Below are positions 1-6,135 of a DNA stretch of 16,452 nucleotides, piece after piece. The position numbers and the translations under genes were made by a program. The DNA comes from Candidatus Heimdallarchaeota archaeon. GTDB lineage: Archaea > Asgardarchaeota > Heimdallarchaeia > Heimdallarchaeales > Heimdallarchaeaceae. How positions within the stretch are numbered: position 1 is the stretch's first letter; every line of letters starts with the position of its first letter. The notes beneath the pieces are model-generated. The model saw nothing but the letters and a program-made list of their open reading frames with translations. It did no database searches and was not told the origin of the DNA. The stretch is from the NCBI GenBank assembly GCA_016839875.1, contig JAEOTK010000165.1:1-16452 (forward strand), in the 5' to 3' direction.

Positions 1-431
1 AATTCTTAGAAACAGGAGAATTTCACGAAACAACACCAACTATGGGAATTAATCGTGAAACTTTACATTTACCTAATTTACAAATTAACGTATTTGATAT
101 GGCAGGACAAGCAGATTTTCGCGGGATGTGGCATTCTGTAAATGAGAAATCCGATGGTATAGTTTTTGTAGCAGATCGTTCAAACGCAATGAGATTTGAT
201 GAAGCAAAACAGGTCTTTCAATCTACAATTAACGCTCAACTAGACAATGGCGTTGTAGTTTTGGTGTTGCTAAATAAGAGCGATGTACCTGGAGTAATTG
301 AAAAAACTGAATTCATTCGTGAATTTGGTCTTTATGACTTACCGTTCAAGTGGGCTATCTTCGAAACATCAGCTCGAACCGGAGAAGGGATTTTTAATGC
401 TTTCAAATGGTTCGTGGATGAATTTATATAG
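1..431 (+). CDS. Arf/Ras-like small GTPase, 5'-truncated by the window edge
   Basis: The reading frame is open from base 3, so the gene begins upstream of the window and the ATG at 42 is internal. About 142 residues are visible. The P-loop (G1) is outside the window. Switch I reads TTPTMGIN, close to the Arf pattern with its conserved PTxG. G3 is DMAGQ with the catalytic-type Gln, G4 is NKSD and G5 is ETSA, followed by GEGI and a Trp-containing last helix, again Arf-like. By family, such proteins are GTP/GDP switches working with regulators at membranes. There is no C-terminal cysteine for prenylation; any lipid or amphipathic anchor would have to be at the unseen N-terminus. The TAG stop directly abuts the next gene, so the GTPase and the 7-TM protein are almost certainly on one mRNA. 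Which Asgard GTPase subfamily it belongs to cannot be decided without the N-terminus. Confidence 0.93.
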   Translation, partial: FLETGEFHETTPTMGINRETLHLPNLQINVFDMAGQADFRGMWHSVNEKSDGIVFVADRSNAMRFDEAKQVFQSTINAQLDNGVVVLVLLNKSDVPGVIEKTEFIREFGLYDLPFKWAIFETSARTGEGIFNAFKWFVDEFI

Positions 432-435
432 GTGA
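431..435 (+). promoter_or_regulatory. Shine-Dalgarno GGTGA deciding a TTG start for the 7-TM gene
   Basis: GGTGA overlaps the GTPase stop codon and lies five bases before TTG at 441. The alternative GTG at 432 lies inside this motif and has no purine-rich site before it. The next gene has the same arrangement (GTGAT, five bases, ATG). Confidence 0.55.
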
Positions 436-440
436 TTAGA

Positions 441-1304
441 TTGGCAGTATTTCCACAAGTAGAAACTTCATCCATTTTCCTTATGATATCATCCATTATT
501 AACTTGATATTCAGTTTTGTACTAGTTATATTTCTTATAATTAACTTCATTCGTAAAAGAACTGTTGGTACTTTTATGTTACTAACATCTTACTTCTTCT
601 TCTCTTTAACTGCAGCTTTAAGTATAGCATATAGAACTATGTATATACTCCAAGGAGAAGTAAATGGAGTAATATACACATTAGCAGCGGTTGGTCCATT
701 AATTCTATTACCAGCATTTGCATATCTTTACATATTTGCTTGCAGACATATCTTGAAAGATAATGAGATAGTCAGAATAAACATATTTTCAGTTATAATG
801 GTATTCTTTGGTATCGCAGTATCGGTTGTATTTTACGATATCTTAGTCATTCAACCAAATTATGCAACAATCTTTGGATCATCACAGTTAGCATTTACAG
901 AAGCAGTTCTTGTTACACCCGATATATTTACTATCTCCTTTACAACATTTATTCTGATATTTCAAATAGCTATATCTATCTATGTAACTGGAAGAGTAGG
1001 ATGGAGAGCATTAAGACTTGCCAGAAAATCTGATCAGTTAGTCAGAAAAAGAGGATTGCAAACGATAGGAATTGGTGTACTACTCTACCTGTTGGGAGGA
1101 ATGCTTTCAGCTTTTGACAGTAGCTTATCGTCTATTCCAGGATTAATGATTACTGCTGCAGTAATTCGAGCATTTGCTTTTGCTGCTGCTTATTTAGCAA
1201 TGTACATTGGGTGGGTTATGCCTAATTGGTTCCGCAAGATGATACGTAAAAGATCTTGGTTTGAGCTTCAATATAATCAAATAGTAAGTAGTGATTCAGC
1301 ATGA
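441..1304 (+). CDS. Seven-transmembrane protein of unknown function, receptor-like topology
   Basis: I do not recognise the family. About 287 residues hold seven hydrophobic segments, at roughly 10-37, 42-69, 77-102, 111-136, 157-184, 205-225 and 231-259. Basic residues gather in the loops after segments 1 (RKR), 3 (CRH..K) and especially 5 (about 20 residues rich in Arg/Lys), and after segment 7 (FRKMIRKRS). By the positive-inside rule this puts the N-terminus outside and the C-terminus inside, the orientation of 7-TM receptors. The last segment has no lysine, so it is not a rhodopsin. No kinase, HAMP or other signalling domain is attached. It starts right after the GTPase stop and overlaps the next gene by ATGA, so all three are probably co-translated. 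A GTPase-linked sensor is a reasonable idea, but a 7-TM domain could also be a carrier or membrane anchor. The TTG start at 441 is preferred to GTG at 432 because of the GGTGA site. Confidence 0.82.
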   Translation: MAVFPQVETSSIFLMISSIINLIFSFVLVIFLIINFIRKRTVGTFMLLTSYFFFSLTAALSIAYRTMYILQGEVNGVIYTLAAVGPLILLPAFAYLYIFACRHILKDNEIVRINIFSVIMVFFGIAVSVVFYDILVIQPNYATIFGSSQLAFTEAVLVTPDIFTISFTTFILIFQIAISIYVTGRVGWRALRLARKSDQLVRKRGLQTIGIGVLLYLLGGMLSAFDSSLSSIPGLMITAAVIRAFAFAAAYLAMYIGWVMPNWFRKMIRKRSWFELQYNQIVSSDSA

Positions 1305-2164
1305 AAAGTGAATTTGTAAATGTAAGGGTTTTGGATAATTTTTACCAAACATCCTCCTATTATCCTATGCCAGTTATACTAGTTACTACTACTTCAGAGA
1401 ATGGTAAAACCAATATTGGTCCTTATTCTCTCTGCTTTCCTTTTGGAATAGCTGATGAACATGCAATGATGTTAATTTCAAGAAGTGATAGCAACACAGC
1501 TGTAAATATTCGAAGAACCAAAAAAGCAATGCTGAATTTCATTCCATATGACAAAAAATTACTCAAAAATACTGTTCGTTTAGGATTTCCAGGACAAACA
1601 GCTGAGGAGAAATTAGAAGAAAGCAAATTTAACTTAATTCCCTCATCTCAACCAGTAGTAAATGGTCCAGTCCCAGAAATTATCTCCGAATCTGTTCAAG
1701 TTTTTGAATGTCACTGGGATGATAATGGTGATGCTTTTTACTATGACGGAACTGATGGTGAAAGTCATTTCTTACTTCGAATTGATCGAATACTTATGAA
1801 GAAAAACTGGTACAATGCTCTTGTTGAAGGTAATGGAAAGTTCCCTAATCTCCCTATAGATTATGGATACAGAGATAGTCAATTCTTCTGGTTTAGCGAA
1901 CCCAATAAGCCTTACAAAGAACCTCTTCCTAAAGGGAAAGGAGTTGATATTGATTCTGTTCGTTATCAAGCTGACAGAATTGATCCAGATGTTTATTGGA
2001 CAGATGAAGCTTGTGCAAAGATAGTATCTATTCCAAGAGTATTCCTAAAAAAGGCAATGACTATGATTGTAGAACAAGCAAAAGAGCGAGGAGTTACAAC
2101 TTTAACACCTGAAATTCTTGATGAAATCAGGGATAAAAGAAACGCAGAGAAAAAGAATAGATAG
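1301..2164 (+). CDS. Flavin-reductase-like split-barrel protein with C-terminal PCP_red-type domain
   Basis: The 287-residue protein has two parts. Residues about 18-175 look like the FMN-binding split barrel of the flavin reductase/flavoredoxin group: YPMPVILVTT, then NGKTNIGPYS, a serine-rich strand (LISRSDSNTAVNI) and a typical RRTKKAMLNF block. Residues about 232-282 match the PCP_red pattern known from the light-independent protochlorophyllide reductase B subunit and small stand-alone proteins: WTDEA, a hydrophobic helix after IP, then VEQAKERGVTTLT and a final helix. By family, the barrel binds FMN and passes electrons from or to NAD(P)H or a partner; the PCP_red domain is a small helical module of unclear role here. 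No chlorophyll gene is nearby. The ATG at 1301 overlaps the preceding stop (ATGA) and has GTGAT five bases upstream, so translation is probably coupled to the 7-TM gene. Substrate and partner are unknown. Confidence 0.85.
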   Translation: MKSEFVNVRVLDNFYQTSSYYPMPVILVTTTSENGKTNIGPYSLCFPFGIADEHAMMLISRSDSNTAVNIRRTKKAMLNFIPYDKKLLKNTVRLGFPGQTAEEKLEESKFNLIPSSQPVVNGPVPEIISESVQVFECHWDDNGDAFYYDGTDGESHFLLRIDRILMKKNWYNALVEGNGKFPNLPIDYGYRDSQFFWFSEPNKPYKEPLPKGKGVDIDSVRYQADRIDPDVYWTDEACAKIVSIPRVFLKKAMTMIVEQAKERGVTTLTPEILDEIRDKRNAEKKNR

Positions 2165-2248
2165 TTCTTTTTCTATATTTTATCTATAACATCTATAATT
2201 GGAATAAAAAGAAATACACATAAAGGAAACAAAAAACGGATTGATTAG

Positions 2249-3655
2249 ATGTTCAACATAAAATTATCATTAGTTACTTCAACAGGTCTATTATTGGCTT
2301 CAAAACCTGAATCTGCAGATGAAACAAAACAGATTCTTGCTACTGGATTAATGACAGCTTTAATATCATTTTCAAAAGAGGTTCATCAAAGAGAATTACA
2401 ATCTATTTCCTACCATGATAGAACAGTTTCTTTTCTTAGAGTTCATGAATTTGTATTAATTGTCGAAACAATTGGTGAAGATACAACAGTTACAGAGAGA
2501 CAGCTCGTTCAATTACTCGAACATCTTATTGAAAGTGCTAGTCCTTTGTTAGAAGATAAAGATTCAAATGCTCTTACAGAAGGTGAAGCAGCTCTTATCA
2601 TTGAAACTTGTTTACAAGAACTGCTGACATTACAATTCCAACTTGCAGAGCAACCACTAAAAAATGCTGAAACTGCGTTTCTTATCATAAATCATTCTGC
2701 AAAAGGTTGGGAAATATCTGAAAAATCTGGTTCAGGTTCATTTATTCCTCGAATAGCTTTCATGCTTGATACTCACAAAGAAAACATAAATTCCAATGGG
2801 AAGTTCAAGGGAATAATTACTCAAATCCCTGATGAAAATTGTACTACATTTTCCGTTATAGATTCTGATGGTGAAAAGTCAAAAGTTGGAATACTTAAAC
2901 TTCCAAGTGATCAAGATGAAACATTGTTTAGATTATATCCAATGATGGAAAGAATGCTTTCAATCATGTCAAAGGATTCTTTGAAATCTGATATGGTATC
3001 AATATTGGATACACTTAGGGATATTGATGATCCAGGACCAAGATTAACTAGAATCAGCATTGAAGATTTGTCTCCAACTTTCTTGGATCGAACTGCTGGA
3101 AAAAACCTTGAGCGTGCAATCTATTCAGCTATAGTTGGTGATGAGATTTTTGTTGTTGGAGATAAACCAACAGTTAGATTGGTAATAGACACTTTAGCCA
3201 TTTTTACCCAACATCTTCAAACCTCAGTTAATGTATGGATAACCCTGGATGACATTGAACAGAATGAGAAATGTGATCTTGATTCAAGGATTTGTGGAAT
3301 GTCACCTAAAATTTACAATGACTTAATTCAAAAGGGATTGATCGATGAACATACAACTACAATCAATCTTGAACAGAGCAGAGTTAAGGGAGAAAAATCT
3401 AGTATATATTACAAAAAATTGTTTGATACAATTAAAAGATTAAGAATCACTGAAGTAGCTGCAAAAATCGCTATGGAGCTGGAACCACTAATCAAAACTG
3501 CAATGGAAATTACTTCTTTTGCATTGTATGATAAAAAGAAAATTCAAGCAGAACTTAAAGACCTCACAACTAGATCAAACCTTCCTCCAAGTATGATGAG
3601 GAAAGCTATTGAACTAGCAAAGAAAAGAAATAAACTACTAGCATTCTTAATTTAG
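2249..3655 (+). CDS. Longin-like domain protein with DENN-like C-terminal region, paralogue A
   Basis: This soluble 468-residue protein has no TM segment. Residues 1-125 read like a longin/roadblock domain: strand LSLVTSTGLLLAS, a helix (QILATGLMTALISFSKEV), then strands around SISYHDRTVSFLRV and FVLIVET, and a long final helix. Residues about 140-245 form a second mixed alpha/beta block. From about 278 a helix (LERAIYSAIVG) leads to strand EIFVVG, a helix (VRLVIDTLAIFTQH) and, after a variable stretch, TTTINLE. This order resembles, as far as I remember them, the DENN modules of C9orf72/folliculin-type proteins, which begin with a longin domain and act on small GTPases. The C-terminus is helical and basic (RKAIELAKKRNK). 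The neighbour at 3717 is its tandem paralogue, and an Arf-like GTPase lies about 1.8 kb upstream. The longin reading is moderately sure; the DENN reading is a hypothesis. The start at 2249 fits the paralogue's start. Confidence 0.85.
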   Translation: MFNIKLSLVTSTGLLLASKPESADETKQILATGLMTALISFSKEVHQRELQSISYHDRTVSFLRVHEFVLIVETIGEDTTVTERQLVQLLEHLIESASPLLEDKDSNALTEGEAALIIETCLQELLTLQFQLAEQPLKNAETAFLIINHSAKGWEISEKSGSGSFIPRIAFMLDTHKENINSNGKFKGIITQIPDENCTTFSVIDSDGEKSKVGILKLPSDQDETLFRLYPMMERMLSIMSKDSLKSDMVSILDTLRDIDDPGPRLTRISIEDLSPTFLDRTAGKNLERAIYSAIVGDEIFVVGDKPTVRLVIDTLAIFTQHLQTSVNVWITLDDIEQNEKCDLDSRICGMSPKIYNDLIQKGLIDEHTTTINLEQSRVKGEKSSIYYKKLFDTIKRLRITEVAAKIAMELEPLIKTAMEITSFALYDKKKIQAELKDLTTRSNLPPSMMRKAIELAKKRNKLLAFLI

Positions 3656-3685
3656 TCTTTTTTCTTTCGACTAGTAGAAAAGAAA

Positions 3686-3698
3686 TTTACTTATAATC
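3686..3698 (+). promoter_or_regulatory. TATA-like box for paralogue B, leaderless start predicted
   Basis: TTTACTTATAATC is preceded by a purine-rich stretch (AAAAGAAA) that could serve as BRE. Its centre is about 25-26 bases before the ATG at 3717, so transcription should start at or next to the start codon. No Shine-Dalgarno precedes the ATG. Confidence 0.55.
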
Positions 3699-3716
3699 TA
3701 ATTATAATTATTCTAT

Positions 3717-5123
3717 ATGCGAAGCTTACAACTTTCATTAGTTAGTAATTCTGGATTGTTGTTAGCTTCGGTACCAGAAACAGCTGATGACACAAAGCAA
3801 ATATTGGCTTCAAGTCTTATTAGTGCAATAATAACTTTTGCTAAAGAAGTACATAGACAAGAATTACAATCAATCTCATATCATGATCGCAATATTTCCT
3901 TTGTTCAAGTTCATGATTTCGTTTTTATTATTGAGACTCTTATAGCGAATTTGGTATTTTCTGAAAGACAACTAGGACAGATTCTTGAACAAATCAAACT
4001 GAGCTCTAGTTCTCTATTAGAAGATAGAGATCATAATATGATTACAGAAGGAGAAGCATCTCTTATTCTAGAACATTGTCTACATGATATCTACAATCTA
4101 CCGTTATTCTTCACAAAGAATCCACTATTATCTGCTGATCCTTATTTTTTCACAATTACTCACAACGATGAATCATACGAAATTGAAGAAATTGTAGGAA
4201 CCGGTCCAGTAGTATCCAATATAGCAGAGATGATCTCCAAACATAATCTAAATGAGAAATTTAAGGATTCTATTGAAGGATTAATCACTTTGTTACCAGA
4301 ACAGAAATTTTCAGTTTTTATTTTAATAGATTCTAATGGTTCAAAAACAGAAGTTGGTGTTTTGAAATTTCCAAGAGAATTAGATTACTCTATATTTAGA
4401 CTGTACCCTCTCCTGAAAGAAAAAATACGAGAGATGTCTAATAAGGATTTTAAGTACGATATATTGGAAATTCTAGATGCTTTACAAAAATATGAAGATC
4501 TTGGAAATAGATTTTCAAAGGTTGAGGTTGAGGATTTATCACTAGCTTTTCTTTCAAAAGCTGTAAGTAAATCCTTGGAAAATGTAATATTTGCAGCTGT
4601 TATTGGAGAACCTATATTGATTGTGGGAAACAAACATACAGTCGAACTCGTGATTGATACTCTTTCAGTTTTTACGCAACATACAGAGGTCCTCATTGAA
4701 GAGTGGTTAGATACAGAAGAGAAGTTTCAAGCAAAGAAAACTTTCAGTAATCACTCTATGATAGGTATGCCACTATACATTTACACTTCTCTAAAAGAAA
4801 AAGGAAAAATTAGTGATGAATTTACAATTATTGATTTAGAGACTGGCTTTGTAAAAAATGGTGAACCTAGTTACTACTTTATGAATCTCTTTGATAAAAA
4901 TGTTGGATTTGATATAACAAAAGCTTCTGTTGTAATATTTCATGAATTAAGAAAATTAATCTCAATGTCATTCATCATAACTTCTTTTGTACTATATAAT
5001 AAAGAAAAAGCACAACAGATGATTAAGGATTTATCACTTCAATCCTTATATCCACAAAGTTTCATCAGAAAGGCTTTAGAGTTAGCAAGAAAGAGAAACA
5101 GAATTCTAGATTTAATAATTTAA
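3717..5123 (+). CDS. Longin-like domain protein with DENN-like C-terminal region, paralogue B
   Basis: It has 468 residues, the same length as the gene before it and colinear throughout. Identity by eye is about 65% over the first 60 residues, lower in the middle block, and about 45-50% in the C-terminal region, so this is an old tandem duplication whose ends are constrained. The N-terminal longin-like domain keeps LSLVSNSGLLLAS and QSISYHDRNISF. The C-terminal block keeps LENVIFAAVIGEPILIVG, VELVIDTLSVFTQH and a TIIDLE strand, ending RKALELARKRNR. Both copies have a conserved Trp (NVW/EEW) after the FTQH helix. No enzyme motif or TM segment is seen. It has its own TATA-like box at the right spacing for leaderless transcription, so it need not be co-transcribed with paralogue A. 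The two may form a heterodimer, as longin-DENN proteins do in eukaryotes; this is inference. Confidence 0.85.
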   Translation: MRSLQLSLVSNSGLLLASVPETADDTKQILASSLISAIITFAKEVHRQELQSISYHDRNISFVQVHDFVFIIETLIANLVFSERQLGQILEQIKLSSSSLLEDRDHNMITEGEASLILEHCLHDIYNLPLFFTKNPLLSADPYFFTITHNDESYEIEEIVGTGPVVSNIAEMISKHNLNEKFKDSIEGLITLLPEQKFSVFILIDSNGSKTEVGVLKFPRELDYSIFRLYPLLKEKIREMSNKDFKYDILEILDALQKYEDLGNRFSKVEVEDLSLAFLSKAVSKSLENVIFAAVIGEPILIVGNKHTVELVIDTLSVFTQHTEVLIEEWLDTEEKFQAKKTFSNHSMIGMPLYIYTSLKEKGKISDEFTIIDLETGFVKNGEPSYYFMNLFDKNVGFDITKASVVIFHELRKLISMSFIITSFVLYNKEKAQQMIKDLSLQSLYPQSFIRKALELARKRNRILDLII

Positions 5124-5156
5124 GATTTAATATTTTTTATTCAATAAAATATGGTG

Positions 5157-5176
5157 TTGAAAAGTTTTCTTTTCAA
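5157..5176. repeat. Perfect 8-bp inverted repeat just upstream of the ABC operon TATA box
   Basis: TTGAAAAG and CTTTTCAA flank a TTTT loop. It ends about four bases before the TATA-like box at 5180. It could be a regulator site or a weak 3' hairpin for the gene ending at 5123. It is not followed by a clean T-run on the + strand. Confidence 0.4.
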
Positions 5177-5179
5177 AAT

Positions 5180-5189
5180 TTTATAAATA
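5180..5189 (+). promoter_or_regulatory. TATA box of the ABC exporter operon
   Basis: TTTATAAATA is a close match to the archaeal TATA consensus, with an A-rich BRE-like stretch (CAAAAT) before it. Transcription should start near 5210, giving a leader of about 55 bases before the ATG at 5265. Confidence 0.65.
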
Positions 5190-5203
5190 TAGGTTAATAA
5201 ATA

Positions 5204-5217
5204 TCTTTGTACAAAGA
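5204..5217. promoter_or_regulatory. Perfect 14-bp palindrome at the predicted ABC operon start site, candidate operator
   Basis: TCTTTGTACAAAGA reads the same on both strands. Its centre lies about 26 bases after the TATA box centre, that is, on the expected transcription start. A dimeric repressor bound here would block initiation. The cognate regulator is not identified. Confidence 0.5.
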
Positions 5218-5264
5218 ACTTTAGATTGCGCAGAGAGTGCAAAAGTTAGGAGGAAAAATAGGGT

Positions 5265-6125
5265 ATGTTGGATAATACTTCCTCTATTGTAACAGAGGTT
5301 AGTAAAAAACAAGTTACATCGATTGATGATGAATCAAAATCGATGGTTAAAGTAACAAATCTAGTTAAATCATTTGGACCCGTTGTAGCAGTTAATGATA
5401 TCTCATTCGAAGTCAAACCTGGGGAGATTTTCGGTTTATTGGGACCAAATGGAGCAGGTAAAACTACAACAGTTAAGTTACTATTAGGTTTGCTTGAGCC
5501 TGATCAGGGAGAAATTGAGGTATTTGGTCTTCATCCCGAAAAGGATGAGATTCGGATTAAGCAGAATATAGGTTATGTTTCAGAGGAGCCCCTCATCTAC
5601 AAATCTATGACTCCAAGGATGCTATTTGATTTTATAACATCATTAAGGAATCTGGATCCTATAGAGACAACAGAGAAACTGAGATATTATCTTGAAAGCC
5701 TTGAAGCCTTAGAATATTATGAAAAACTTGTAGCTACTTTGTCAAGAGGAAACAAGCAAAAAATGCAGGTTATTGCTTCGTTGATACATGAGCCAGATCT
5801 ATTAATACTAGATGAACCACTCACAGGATTGGATGCAAAATCTGCTAAGGTTGTAAAGGAGATAATCGAACTGCATACAGAAAGAGGAGGCTCAGTAATT
5901 TTCTCAACACATATTCTAGAAGTCGCAGAAGAGATATGTGATCGAATTTCTATTATTGATAGAGGAAAACTTATTGCTACAGGTACTGTTGAAGAATTAT
6001 CTAAAATGGCAGATAAAATAGGAGCTGATTTAGAAGATATCTTCTTGAAATTAACTGATCAAGATGAATCTGTTCAACATATTATTAAAAATCTTAGAAG
6101 CATTATGAAAAATAATAAAAAATGA
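5265..6125 (+). CDS. ABC transporter ATP-binding protein (ABC-2 exporter type)
   Basis: This is the nucleotide-binding subunit of an exporter, cytoplasmic and membrane-associated through the permease encoded next. Of 286 residues, 1-27 are an extra acidic/polar N-terminus before the usual start of the domain (VKVTNLVKSFG). Walker A is GPNGAGKT at 60-67, the signature is LSRGNKQKM at 159-167, Walker B is LLILDE at 179-184, the D-loop is GLD and the H-loop His is in STH at 214-216. The Q-loop has Glu (SEEPLIY) where many ABC proteins have Gln, a change that I recall as common in this CcmA/ABC-2 group. The ATG at 5265 is supported by AGGAGG at 5248-5253, eleven bases upstream; the internal ATG at 5343 has no such site. 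The permease gene starts ten bases after the stop. The substrate cannot be read from sequence. Confidence 0.95.
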   Translation: MLDNTSSIVTEVSKKQVTSIDDESKSMVKVTNLVKSFGPVVAVNDISFEVKPGEIFGLLGPNGAGKTTTVKLLLGLLEPDQGEIEVFGLHPEKDEIRIKQNIGYVSEEPLIYKSMTPRMLFDFITSLRNLDPIETTEKLRYYLESLEALEYYEKLVATLSRGNKQKMQVIASLIHEPDLLILDEPLTGLDAKSAKVVKEIIELHTERGGSVIFSTHILEVAEEICDRISIIDRGKLIATGTVEELSKMADKIGADLEDIFLKLTDQDESVQHIIKNLRSIMKNNKK

Positions 6126-6135
6126 GGGAGAAAAA

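Noticed and set aside
332..550. Open frame on the - strand across the GTPase/7-TM junction
   Set aside because: It overlaps two well supported + strand genes, lacks a recognisable domain and looks like a shadow frame.
441..1304. 7-TM protein as a microbial rhodopsin
   Set aside because: The last TM segment has no lysine for a retinal Schiff base.
2165..2248. A definite promoter for paralogue A
   Set aside because: Several weak AT-rich candidates (near 2177-2190 and 2211-2222) exist, but none stands out at a convincing distance.
3659..3685. Pyrimidine/purine inverted repeat between the tandem paralogues (TTTCTTT with AAAGAAA)
   Set aside because: Low-complexity A/T-rich arms; more simply a T-rich terminator for paralogue A followed by the BRE-like purine stretch of paralogue B.
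4385..4696. 103-codon - strand frame inside paralogue B
   Set aside because: It lies wholly within a conserved coding region, has Ser-rich low-information sequence and no promoter or ribosome site.
5157..5176. Inverted repeat as a terminator for paralogue B
   Set aside because: It is not followed by a clean T-run and lies immediately upstream of the ABC TATA box; the T-rich stretch near 5129-5141 is a simpler terminator.
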